Positions 1-11,249 of a stretch of 51,595 bases of DNA are shown in pieces (within the stretch, counting starts at the first letter, position 1; every line of letters begins with the position of its first letter). The notes beneath the pieces are model-generated. The model made no database searches, was not told the origin of the DNA, and saw only the letters and a list, made by a program, of their open reading frames with translations. The position numbers and the translations under genes are program-made. The stretch comes from Periconia sp. R9002 (taxonomy: Eukaryota > Ascomycota > Dothideomycetes > Pleosporales > Periconiaceae), in contig JAMAHW010000146.1 of NCBI GenBank assembly GCA_023627715.1, positions 1 through 51,595 on the forward strand. The letters are read 5' to 3'.

Positions 1-3000
1 GTTAATATATATAAAGTTATTAGTAAATAGTAAACTTAAGATTCTAGGTTAATAGTTTTTAGGCCTATATTTTAAGTCTATATATATAATAAACTTTAAT
101 ATTTTTCCTTTATAAGTATTAGAATATAACTTAATATACTTAAAAGCTATAATACTATTATTATAGCTAAATCTTAACCTAATATTCTATATATATAGAT
201 AGTAATATCTCTCTTAGTAGTTACTAGAGCTACTAAGTCTAGTAGTTACGCTAAGGTTTAAATTATTAATAAATTTAAAGTTACTATTATTAATAAATAA
301 TATACTTAATAGTATATTTCTATTTAGCTATAAACTAATATTAATAGTATTAATAAAATTATAATTACGCTACGTAGCTTAGTACACTTCTAGCCTAAAT
401 ACTTTAATTAGTAGGTTAGTTACCTTTCTACTTATTAATATTATAGTATTACTATAGTACTTATTAATATTATATCTATTATAGATCTTTCTTAATAGGT
501 TTAGGTACTTATTCTTTTTATTCTTTATAAGCTTAATTTTATACTTATATATTATAGTAGCTATATCTATTAGTATTAGTAGGCTAAATAGTAGCTTCTT
601 AAAGTCTTAAATAGATATAATTAAGTACACTAATAGCCTCTTAGATATAAACTTATACTTAACTTTAGATATACTATAAACTTAGTTAGTAAAAAGGCTA
701 TAATAGTTTATTATTATATTTATTTAGCTAAAAAAATAATACTTTTTTATATATACTTAGGGTCTATTATATATATATAAAGAAAGGATAGTAGCTATAC
801 CTAATAGAAGTTAGTACTTTAGTATATAAAAAGTATATAGCTCTCTAGCTACTAGCTAACTATACCTATTAATATATAGATACTATACTATATATAGCTA
901 TACTTTATAACTAACTACTAAATACGTAGCGCTACTTTAGTAGTCTTAATTTAGCTTAGCACTTAAGAGATAGCGTAGTAGTAATAAAGTAAATTTACTA
1001 AATATAGAATACTATACTACTAATATACTAAAATATAAAATTCTAATAAGTAGTAAGTTAGTATTTTATTTTCTATACATAGTTTTTTTAATAAAAAATA
1101 TACTTTATACTAAATATAGTATAGTAAATACTTTTAAACCTATAATATATTAATCTTAGTACTATAATATTATACTAACTAAAATATTATACGTATATAT
1201 AGTAAGTAAAGTAGTCTTACTCTTCTTACTATTTATATTTATAAATTATAGCTAATATCTCTACTATATTAATAAGCTTTTTTCTTTAAAAATAATTTTA
1301 GTAATAATATAATATATTTAATAATCTAAAAAAGCTAATACTAGTTACTTTTCTAAGTTCTTAGTTTTTTACTTTTAATTATATACTCTAGGTTAATATT
1401 ACTACTAACCTTCTTATACCTCTAAGTATTATTTATAAATTAATTTAGCTTACTTTTTTCTATAGCTAGCGTATAGTCTCTACTTTAATAGAGCTTAGCT
1501 ATATTATTTTTTAGACTTTTAGAACTTAGTATTAACGCTAAAGTAGGTTTAGGCTTTAGTTTTTTCTCTACCTAAACTTTTTATTAACTAAGTTTAGCTT
1601 AGGATTAAAGATAGAATTCTAGAGCGTTTTTATAAAAATTAAGTAATAACTTCTTACTCTTTTTATTTAAACTATAGACTTTAAGATTAATTAAAGTAAG
1701 CTCTAAAGTAATTTCTATAGCCTTTTATACTTACTTTAGTATAATATCTAAGTAATAATAAAAGTAGTCTAATAATAAGATTATTAGCTTAATTAGCTTA
1801 ATATCTAAAAATATTATTATTTTAGTATAGAATAAATAATAGTTCTCTAGCTATAGGTCTATAAAAGAAATATAATCTATATCTAAGTTATTTTATTTAA
1901 TATTTAGCTAATTACTCTTTACCTATTTTTAGCCTTTCTTTAAGTAGTCTAATAGGAGGTAGAGATTAATTTTCTAAATTATTTTAAAGTTTATAAAAGA
2001 TACTAAAAATTAGCTACTAGAAGCTACTAAATTAGTCTAAATATCTAGCGTAGTAGTATTAGGTATTATTATTATATCTTCTACCTAGTTTCTTACTATA
2101 GTAGTAAAAGCCTTATTATTTAGCCTAGATACTATATTATTTTTATCTTTTTTTTACTTTCTAGTACTAGTTATTTTTTTATTTAGGGGTAAGGTAGGAA
2201 GAGATTAAAAGAGTAGAAAGCTAATATTACTATAAGCTAATACTATATAGTTATACTACGTAGAGATCCTATTAATTAAGATATACTAGCCTCCCTATTA
2301 ATAGTATTTAAAGTATAAAAATAAATAGTTAAAAATACTTTCTTTCTTTTTATAAGTTTATTATATATACTTAGTAAAGCTTTCTCTTTATATAAAATAG
2401 CCTTTATAGAGTAGATAATATAATAAGCTTATAACTAAGTAGATATAAAAAAGAAAATTTAGCGTATAGATCTTACTATAAACTATCTTAATATAATTAC
2501 TTTATATAAATAAGCTACCTTTAATAATAGAGTTTATTCTTTATTACTAGTACTCTAGATATAAGAGTAGTTAATTAAAGGTCTTTTTTTTAATATATAT
2601 TCTTTAGTAGTACTTTATAAGCTTACTCTAGCTATAAAAACTACTATAACTAAGTAGGTACCTTAATAATTTATCTTTTTTACTAGCTTACTTATTATTA
2701 GCGCTATTAGCCTTATTCTTATTTTCTACTTTATTATTTATATTTAAGCTATACTTAAAAGTTATTTATAGTTAATACGCTAAATAATTAATAAGTAGTT
2801 CTATATAGACTTTTAGGCGTTATTCTATAGAGTACTAATTAATATTACTAGTATAGCTTTATATAAGCTAAGTAATAGTAGCCTTTAGCCTATAGCTACG
2901 TTTCTTTAAAATAATATTTTCTAGACTATATTTTTTTATAGCGTTAGTAGTAGATAGTTCTTAGGCTCTTAAGCTATTAATATAATTAAAATACCTAACT

Positions 3001-5440
3001 CTTTTCTCTTATACCTTTAGAGAAGATAAAGTTCTAATAAGAGTATTAAGCTAGAATTTAATTAATTAAACTTTCTTACTATTTCTAGCTTACTACGCTA
3101 TTACTAAGGATACTTAGAATTTTTTTATATTATTATACTTTTTAAACTCTTATAAGTTTTTTATACTTAGGTCTATAAGAATATCTATATCTCTATAAAG
3201 AGAAATACTATAAAGATTCTAAAAAAAGCTATTATTACGTTCTACTATAGACTTAAAAGCTAACTTTATAAGATCTTTATAAACCTAGTTTATTTAATAG
3301 CTACTTTAAAATACTTAAGTTATATTAGATAAAATATAGTTACGTATAGTATTAGTAAGAATACCTATCTATTTAGAAAAAGTATTAGTAACTTTACTAA
3401 CGTAGTAAATATAAATAATACTTTAAAAGGTATACTTTTAAAAATTTATATTAGTACTTACTATTAAGTTTAGCTCTAGCGCTAATACGTATTACGTAAA
3501 AATATAAATCTATACGTAACCTACTAATAAGATATATTTAGTACTATAAGTATAAGAACGTAGTAAATAAGAGTTAAAAAATAAGTTAGTTAAGTATACT
3601 TTTTTTTTATTTTAGTAGTAGAAAATTAACGTTTTTAAGTACTAGCTAGGAAAGTAGTACTTTTATAGACTTAAAGTTAAGCTTAAAAGCGTTATCTATA
3701 ATTACGTAGGCTATAATAATACTTATAAGATAAATAGTACTATATAGAATAAAAGTTATAGAGAATAAAATTCTATAATAAAAAAAGTATAAGTAATATA
3801 GAAATTATAAGGTAAATAAAAATTAAAGAATAAGATAGGTAGTTAAACTTATAAAGTAGCTCTAGAGATACGTATAGCTTATTTTATCTTATTTTTACTA
3901 ATTATTAGTATAATAATAAGCTTTATCTTTAATTAGTTATTTAGGTCCTATACTATAGCTAGAGAAATATTTTAGTATTTTATACTTATAATAGTTCCTT
4001 ATCTAAAGCTACTAATACTAGCTAAAAGAACTATTCTATAAAATAAAATATAGGTATTACATTAGTATAAAATATTATCTAAATACGCCTATAATATATA
4101 TAAAAAAATAAGTATATTATCTAAAGTTACTTCTATTTTTTTAAAAGTTAAAATAATAGTAAAATTAAGTTCTTTTATAAAAGTCTAGAAAATCTACTAA
4201 CTTATTTTAAAGATAGGACCCTAACTACGTTAATTAGTATAGTCTAAAAACTTAAGTTGCTATAAAAGAAAGTTATTTAAATTTATACACCTCTTTTCTT
4301 AGAAGATAGTAGAGTTAGCTTAAGTAATTAGTTCTCTCTAAGTTTATATTATAGATAAAGCTAAATTAATAGTCTATCTCTATTTATACTTTTCTAGTTT
4401 AAGGACTAGAAATTTTTAAAATAAGTCTTTAACGTAGTTATAGAAAAATACTTAATAATAGTTTTTTATATCCTTACTTCTATAGTAAAGGTCTAGCTAA
4501 AGCTAATTAAAGTCTATCTAGATAATATTAGTAAAGTACCTATAAAAAGTAAGTAGGTAAGTATAAAATAGTAGAACTAGTTTAATAAAAGTTAAGAGCG
4601 CTTATAATTTCTAGACTTTTATACTATAATAACGATATTTATCTATTATATACGTAATTATTAAGTAATTATCTAGTAGCTAAGACTTATATAATATAAA
4701 AGTAGAGCGTACTTATTCCTTCTTTACCTCTAAGTCTTCTATACTACTTAATATCTTTTAGCTATTTTTACGTTATATACAACCTATACCTTCTAGAAGG
4801 TAAAACTATAGTAGTAATAAAAGAGAATTTAGAGGTTAAATACTTTATTTAAATTATCTATTTAGATCGCAGAGTCTAGAGATAAGATAAATTCTAAAAG
4901 TACTTACTAAAAGCTAAGAGCTAAGAGCTAAAAGTAAAAAAAAAAAAGATAGATAGCTATTTATATATTAGGGTAAGCAAAGCTAGAAGGGTCCTAAAGT
5001 AGACTATTCTAAGTAGTTACTCTATATATCCCTAAAGGGAGGTATAGTATAGTAAGTTAAATTTATATAGGTAGTTATAAACGCGTGTACGCTCTCTAGA
5101 GGTTATAGATAGGAGACGCCTATAATAAAAACTAGGGCGATAATAGTTTAGAGAGATAAGATCCTAGATTAAGGTATAGCTATAAAAAAGTATAGTAGAG
5201 GTATAGAGAAAAAAATAATAAGAAATAGTTTATAGTATAATAGAAATAATAAAAAGGCTAAAGGATATTTAGTTTTAAAATATAATATAAGTTTTAATAT
5301 AGTACGGAACCTATATTATATACTAGAGGGTAGAGAAACCGCAACGCTGTTATAGGCTTAGTAGTTAGCCTAAACGCCTATAGTAATAACTTTCTACTAA
5401 GGTTACTTATTAATTATTAGTAGTGCAGATCCTTCTACAT
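1..5440. repeat. AT-rich, RIP-type degenerate island
   Basis: The stretch is built almost wholly of TA-rich words with sparse CpG, and no open frame worth reporting appears on either strand. Base composition changes sharply at about 5440-5550, where normal mixed sequence begins. In Pezizomycotina this pattern is the usual result of repeat-induced point mutation (C to T, mostly at CpA) of transposon copies. I infer one or more dead transposons but cannot tell the family. It may also mark a subtelomeric or heterochromatic border beside the metabolite cluster. Confidence 0.85.
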
Positions 5441-5672
5441 TCCTTCTACACTATAACCAAGCTAATTACTTTAAACACGACAGCATAGGTTGGCTAGGCT
5501 ACATTAGGCAGTATCTAAGTCTAGCACTAACAGTGAATGTTTATACAACGTCGTCTTTTGTTTGTCTGTGAGCGGCCAGGTATAAAAGCTTACCTATAAT
5601 CGTACTTTTTAACCGAACGCAGACTTAGTTTTTTTTGAGTATTGCTCTTTTGCTTTCAAATTTTCAACCAAC

Positions 5673-7373
5673 ATGCTTGAACTCACTTCCGGCCACTCGC
5701 CGAAAACATTGGTGTTGGGTGCGACTGTTGCCGCCATTGCCACCTTCAGCCTGATAACCCTGACCACGTACCGTCTGTTTTTCCATCCTCTTGCCAAGAT
5801 TCCTGGTCCGAAGCTCTGCGCTATCACAGGCTGGTATGAAATCTTTTGGGACGTTTTTGTCGGAGGTCAATTCACTTTCAAAGTGGAAGAATGGCACAAG
5901 AAATATGGTATTGGCCTCTGCTGTCCATCAGCTCTACTTTTGCTCACTGAAGTAGGCCCAATCATGAGGATAGGTCCTAACGAAGTACACTTCAATGATC
6001 CTGACTTCTACAATGATTTGTATCCGACGGTGGGTGCTACATACGAGAAGCCCGCCCAGTGGCGCTTTCGATTTGGTTGCGGCACCGCAATCTTCGATAC
6101 TATCGGCCACAAGCACCACGCCCAGAGGAAAGCTCCCGTCGCCGCTTTCTTCTCGCGCCAGAAAATTCTCCAGTTTAGTGGCTTTATTCAGGAACAGACT
6201 GATATAATGGTTGAGCGAATCCGGAATGGCCACAAGGGGCAGATTATCAGTGCCAATGACGCCTTTGATGCGTTGACTATGGACATTATCGGTTACTACG
6301 CCTTCGGTTTGTCGTACAACTCTGTTCAGTATCCGCGGTTCGAGGCACCGTACCGTAATGTTACTGCGGACATTGCCCGTATGGTCCATATCGGTGCTCA
6401 CTTCCCTTGGGTCTTCAAGGTGATTAATGCTCTACCGGAAAAGCTTATCGTCAAGTTGATGCCTCCCATGTCAAAGATATTCCAGTTCAGAAAGGTACGT
6501 GATGATTGGTTCGGATGCCGCTGTTAGCTGTTAACTCTATTGCTCGACAGGAGATCAGTTCGCAGATCCGTCGGATCAAAGACAACAAACATTACCTGGA
6601 TAAGAATGTGAATGAGCATCGAACTGTCTTCCATGAGATCCTCAATTCCGACCAACCCGCTTGTGAGCTCAACGAGGGACGCATCTACCACGAAGCACTC
6701 AGTCTTGTCGGTGCAGCCCTCGAGACGTCGAAAAGAACCTCTGCTCTGGCTGTTTACTACATTCTTTCTACCCCATGCGTGGAGGATAACCTTCGCGCTG
6801 AACTCGCCGCCGCCATGCCCGACAAAACGAAGATCCTGTCGGTGCCCGAGCTGGAGGCCCTGCCGTACCTAAATGCTGTTATCAAAGAAGGTAAGTTTTG
6901 CCTGCCAATCCCTAACAGCATCTAGCTAACTTACACCATCCCTCCGCCTCGCCATTGGTGTCTCCCAGCGCATGCGCCGTTATTCCCCAACCGAGGCCAT
7001 TACATATAAAGACTACACTCTCCCTCCGACCACCGTTTTTGGAATGAGCCACTGGGAGCAGCTCCGCGATGCGCGTATCTGGGATCATCCGACCGAATTT
7101 CTTCCAGAACGCTGGCTAGGAGAGCAGCCGCTGGCGCTCAACGGCCAGCCAATCAACAAGTACTTTGTGCCGTTTCATCGAGGTCCCCGTATGTGCCTTG
7201 GCAAAGAATTCGGCATGGCGCAGTTACACATCGGGCTTGCTACTCTGTTCCGCCAGGATGACATCAAACTTCAGCTGTACGAGACGGACAGTAAGGATGT
7301 GGAGGTTGTGGCGGACTATTTTGTACCGTTGACAGTGAGGGAGAGTAAGGGGGTGATAGTACTGGTGACATGA
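5673..7373 (+). CDS. Cytochrome P450 monooxygenase (cluster P450 1; frame break at exon 3/4)
   Basis: Predicted membrane-anchored haem-thiolate monooxygenase, about 505 aa in four exons: 5673-5907, 5956-6494, 6551-6890, 6969-7373. Residues 17-38 form a hydrophobic anchor followed by the proline-rich IPGPK hinge. The first intron (48 nt) is a multiple of three, so an unspliced frame reads through it; removing it joins KYG to PIMRIGPNEVH, as expected for the family. The I-helix reads GAALETS instead of the usual AGxxTT. The haem loop FHRGPRMCLG has its Cys codon at 7194-7196. Introns 1 and 2 keep frame. Intron 3 has a good donor (gtaagt, 6891), branch (gctaac, 6925-6930) and acceptor (6968), yet leaves one base too many exactly at ExxR, so the gene is frameshifted or the consensus has an indel. 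It would be a tailoring oxidase. No substrate can be assigned. Confidence 0.8.
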
Positions 7374-7611
7374 AAGAACGAGGTTTGTTCAGCCCGCGTA
7401 CTGCAGATATCTCGTTGCAAACTACACATCAGTACCAGTACTCCTTACTTAGACTATTGCGTACTATTGTTTCACTTGTGATATTGATACACTTTTGCCT
7501 CCCTGGTTACTCTGCTCAGAAAGCAATATCGGATCAAGAGTTACCGTGATTGTGCCTATTTGAGCCTAGAAGTAGAATATTTTCATTCTACCATTTCAAC
7601 TACCTACGTCA

Positions 7612-8190
7612 TCTCGAGGCAATTCCCGTGCCAGACGCACAACCATCGAAAGCCCCTCCACAGCAGCACATCCTCGCTTCTCTCTTCTTCGCTCTCTTCC
7701 CCATCGTTGTCGCTGCCGCTGCCTGGGCCGCTTCCATCATCCTCGCTCGAATCCTCCTCATCATCCACCTAGCCTTGCTCTTCCGCCTGTTGACATACAG
7801 CACTAACCCTCAGCAAGCAAACCGTTGCAGATAACGCGCGTATTTGCCCTGAATCTCTGGGTTCTGCAACCTCGCCATTGGAGGGGCGTCACGCGCGAGC
7901 CGCTTCAGGATGCGCCCAGCTATATGCTCCGGCCATCCAGTGCGCTTGAACCACCTCGTGTGATCTGTGTCCGCTGCTCCTTTATCCGCTTCGTCTAGTT
8001 ATTTGTCATGTGCAGCCCTTGCCTTTGCCCACTGTCGTTTGATCATTATAGTCTCGTCATCGTCTTCTTGTCCATGAATAAGTGTACTGCTGCGCGAGCT
8101 CCTCGAGCAACGAATTTCGGTAGCAGCGGCACCCTGTTTGGGTGCAGCAGCTCGAGTCTAGAGCAAGCAATGCTCAAAGGGTGAGGAGCT
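7612..8190 (-). pseudogene. Relic of a transposon-type (OrsD/DUF3505-like) protein gene
   Basis: Read on the minus strand, about 8175 down to 7850 gives protein-like sequence with the segments MIKRQWAKARAAHD and RWFKRTGWPEHIAG, followed by an acidic Asp/Glu/Ser-rich tail (about 7790-7650). The frame is interrupted by TAA and TAG, and a short intron may lie near 7800-7835. Tryptophan-rich 'RTGWPEH' segments followed by acidic tails resemble, from memory, OrsD/DUF3505-type proteins that are scattered in fungal genomes and often linked to repeats. The family call is an inference; the broken frame is directly visible. I see no working gene in 7374-8478. Confidence 0.4.
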
Positions 8191-8478
8191 TTGGATCGAG
8201 GTGACGTCTGCCCCGCGGGCGGGTTTTGGATGGATCATAACATATTTTGGGTGCGACGCGCGACACGACCGACAATCCAGAGTGCCTCAAAGGGGGCTAG
8301 CAAAGTAGAGTAGCTAAACCTAATCGGGGCTAGTCACGTGCAGCTTTGTTTTGGCCAACCGACCGGCTAATTTAACAACCATCTGTCTGTACTTCTACGT
8401 TCGATGACTCTACCAAGCTTTGCAACTCTGCCAAAGGCAATTGCTCATTCCCAACCCTCGTCTTATTGGACCACCTTA

Positions 8479-10683
8479 TCACCGCCTTTCTGCTGCGTCT
8501 GTGCTGCCGATGAGGCTATCAAAGAAGGCCATATCCACACCTTGAAAGCACCAATCCTCGGGCCCAACCATGTCATCAGGCAGGAAGGGGTCCAAAGATG
8601 GATCCATCGCGTCCCCCAACGTTTGATCCTCGTCCAATAACCCCGAACTCTGGTTCTGATACTGTGTCGGCGGTCTCGCCTCCTTCGTAACAGTACCTTC
8701 TCTCGCAATCCGAATGGTTCCAAAATACGGTATACAAACCCATACTATGCCATCATCTTCATCCCTCTGCAGATCCCCATCTCCTTCATGGTATTCCCCT
8801 TCAGATCCATGAGCAACAACACTGACATCCCTCGCCTTTCCCACATCCCCCGTGGCAGCCATCTCATCAATAACAAGCAATCTCCTCAACAACTCACTCG
8901 CCCTCGCACTGAAAACGTCTTCGTCCTTATCTCTCATGCGTATCTCGGACATGGCGTCGGCGACTTGCTGCATCATTGCTCTGTCACTGGGATACTGGTG
9001 TGCTAAGAAATTATTCCGCGGCACCAAGGTATCCGAGTCGGAGTCTGTGAGAGAGGGTTTGTGACTGTCTAGATGCACGAGGAGGAGCGTCAAGGCGGCC
9101 ATGAGCGCTACGAAAGAGGTCGTACAGCAGCTGAAGGCTATGCGGGCTGATTTTTGGAGAAGGACGAAGCGACGCAAGATCTCGCGGGGAGCGTTTACGC
9201 AGACGATCCTGGAGTACAGTTTCTCCTCTGAAAGCTGCTGCCCATGTGGTGTGGAGGCTGGAGGAGTAGAGGAGGGACGCAGCATGTATGGTAGGTGAAG
9301 TTGTATAAGGATGTGGGAATGATACATCTGCGTCCCCATCTTCTTCAACTCCCAGTATATTTCCGCATCATCTTTTTCGTTGTCGTTGTTCAAATCGGGC
9401 ATGAGCCACCATTTATCTGGTACACATCTCGCTGCTTCTTGAAGTTCGGCATCCAGTCTCCTCGTCAACTCCCTGTCCGCCGTGCGATCATGCCCCGACT
9501 CATAACCTTCCAATATCTTGCCAATAATCCCACAATGCCTCCGTTCTAACCGCTCATAAACTGAAACCTGCTCCAGAACCTGCGCATCGGCCATACTTGT
9601 ATCCCCCGTCCCCTGGGGCAACCCAAGTAATAAACTAGCGTACCGGTCAAAATGCACGATGCGGAACCACATGAACCTCGTATCAGCCATGGACCCAGGA
9701 TCTAAGGTCTGAAACCCGAGCCGAGAGGCAGGTCGATCCAGTCCCATTAGTTGAGCAAACAGCATACAGCGGCGACCGGCGGCCCAGCTGAGGCGGATTC
9801 CGCCGCTGTTGGCGTGGTACATTCCTTCTAGCATTACGCATTCCAGGGCTTCGATGGAGGAGAGCAGTCTATCCTGAGTAGAAACCAGGCGTACTGCTAT
9901 ATCAAAAAGTCGCTTTTCTAGCTGCAAGACGGGTTCGCAAAGGGATTCGATATGGATGCGGGGATTGTGTCTGGTCTGTTGCAGGACGTATGCCAGGCGT
10001 AGCATGTGACGGGCTATTAGGACGGGGTGGGTGGAAGGGGCTGGGCGCGCGAGGATTGTGGAGGGCGAGCGGAGACCGGTTCGAGATACGGTATGGTAGG
10101 GGATGGTTAGGATCTCTTCCAACATGTAGAAGGTGTTGTGGCTTGCGTCTATTATCTTCTGGGTGTCGGATGGGGAAGGAAGGGCGTTGAAGAGGGCCTG
10201 TGAAAGAAGGACTTGGTCGATTGAAGCATTGAAACTGGCAGAGCTCATGGGTCCTGATTCCAAGGGAGTGCACAAAGGCGTACTTGCGCCGGACGTTTGC
10301 GTTGCTGGTATCGTTGTCTGGAGCCCTCGAGTATCGCAGCGGTTATCGGTCGAACAAGCCGGCGTAAGCATGTCACCATCTTGGACAGATTTGCGACCTT
10401 CCCCATTTTCCCTCAATTGCTCCATGAAAGCCTCGACCCTGACAAGCCGATCGCGCAACTGGCCTGGCCCATCACGTGGTGCTGTCGAATCTTCCTCTGA
10501 ATACTCCTGGCTGACACACTTGGTACCGCGACGCTGGCATCCAAGGCAGGTGGTTGCAGAATGATCGAAAAAGCACTTCTCCTTTCGTCGTCTGCATGCC
10601 CAGCAGCTGTGTGTGCCCTTGCGGATCTTCCTCCGTTTTGGTCCAGGGCTTGCGTGGTCATTTGGTGAGCAATTGGATTGCAT
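8479..10683 (-). CDS. Zn2Cys6 transcription factor (cluster regulator candidate 1)
   Basis: Single-exon gene of 734 aa. The N-terminus carries a basic run (KRRKIRK, residues 16-22) and a complete binuclear zinc cluster with Cys27, Cys30, Cys37, Cys46, Cys49 and Cys56. A short leucine-containing linker follows (about residues 76-95). The middle part (about 230-480) resembles the fungal-specific regulatory domain, with the SWAAGRRCMLFAQLMGLDRP segment. A C-terminal acidic stretch could activate transcription. It lies between the first P450 and the DHA14 pump on the same strand as the pump. CGG-rich inverted repeats lie 28-98 bp upstream of its ATG, consistent with autoregulation (inference). 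The target genes cannot be read from the sequence. Confidence 0.85.
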   Translation of the reverse strand: MQSNCSPNDHASPGPKRRKIRKGTHSCWACRRRKEKCFFDHSATTCLGCQRRGTKCVSQEYSEEDSTAPRDGPGQLRDRLVRVEAFMEQLRENGEGRKSVQDGDMLTPACSTDNRCDTRGLQTTIPATQTSGASTPLCTPLESGPMSSASFNASIDQVLLSQALFNALPSPSDTQKIIDASHNTFYMLEEILTIPYHTVSRTGLRSPSTILARPAPSTHPVLIARHMLRLAYVLQQTRHNPRIHIESLCEPVLQLEKRLFDIAVRLVSTQDRLLSSIEALECVMLEGMYHANSGGIRLSWAAGRRCMLFAQLMGLDRPASRLGFQTLDPGSMADTRFMWFRIVHFDRYASLLLGLPQGTGDTSMADAQVLEQVSVYERLERRHCGIIGKILEGYESGHDRTADRELTRRLDAELQEAARCVPDKWWLMPDLNNDNEKDDAEIYWELKKMGTQMYHSHILIQLHLPYMLRPSSTPPASTPHGQQLSEEKLYSRIVCVNAPREILRRFVLLQKSARIAFSCCTTSFVALMAALTLLLVHLDSHKPSLTDSDSDTLVPRNNFLAHQYPSDRAMMQQVADAMSEIRMRDKDEDVFSARASELLRRLLVIDEMAATGDVGKARDVSVVAHGSEGEYHEGDGDLQRDEDDGIVWVCIPYFGTIRIAREGTVTKEARPPTQYQNQSSGLLDEDQTLGDAMDPSLDPFLPDDMVGPEDWCFQGVDMAFFDSLIGSTDAAERR

Positions 10684-10710
10684 TTTCGGATGGAAGGAGT
10701 GAGCGTGCTT

Positions 10711-10781
10711 TCGACCGGCCGGGGGGGACCGGACGTGTGTATATTAGTATTTGTGTCTTCGTCCGGCCGGTCACCGGTCGA
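10711..10781. promoter_or_regulatory. CGG-rich inverted repeats upstream of the Zn2Cys6 gene
   Basis: The ten bases gaccggccgg (10713-10722) recur as the exact reverse complement ccggccggtc (10763-10772). The eight bases tcgaccgg (10711-10718) recur inverted as ccggtcga (10774-10781). Zn2Cys6 proteins bind CGG half-sites in inverted, everted or direct order, so this is a plausible operator just upstream of the regulator starting at 10683 (minus). Rest of 10684-11249: no gene seen; it also holds the 3' flank of the pump. Confidence 0.45.
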
Positions 10782-11249
10782 ATGTGTTTTAATGGCTTAG
10801 GTACATACTACATATGTACCTAGTGATGAGCGCTAGTCCTGTTACGGACGTACTCGCGGACTGCTGTTCAATGCCTATATGATTAATGAACAATATGACC
10901 CAACGTCTGTGTGCGCGCGACAGCCACCAGACCGATTGTGTACGAGAATGCGAGTTGTACTTTAAGTTGTTAGGCATTAAGATTAAAGTAAATAAGTTCG
11001 AACCATCACAAATATACAACAATAATGTCGTCCGCTTTTTTGTTTTATGATTTTTAATACTTCCTTCTGTCTGGGTAGAAGGTCCCTCTAAAAACTTAAC
11101 TAAAAAAGAAGGGAAAAGTACAATATGGACAAAAAAGGCTTTTAGCTAGACCGTGTAGGGAGAGCGGCCATCGCGCGCCCACAGACGTTAATCGTACAAC
11201 TACAATACATCAAACTAAGTTTGCAACATGCCCGTCTGCTCCAAGTTCT

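Noticed and set aside
7550..7834. Plus-strand 94-aa frame with a hydrophobic stretch
   Set aside because: It is the antisense of the Asp/Glu/Ser-rich relic tail; the hydrophobic look comes from complementing acidic codons.
8788..9549. Several plus-strand frames inside the Zn2Cys6 gene
   Set aside because: They are shadows of the 734-aa minus-strand gene and have no motifs.
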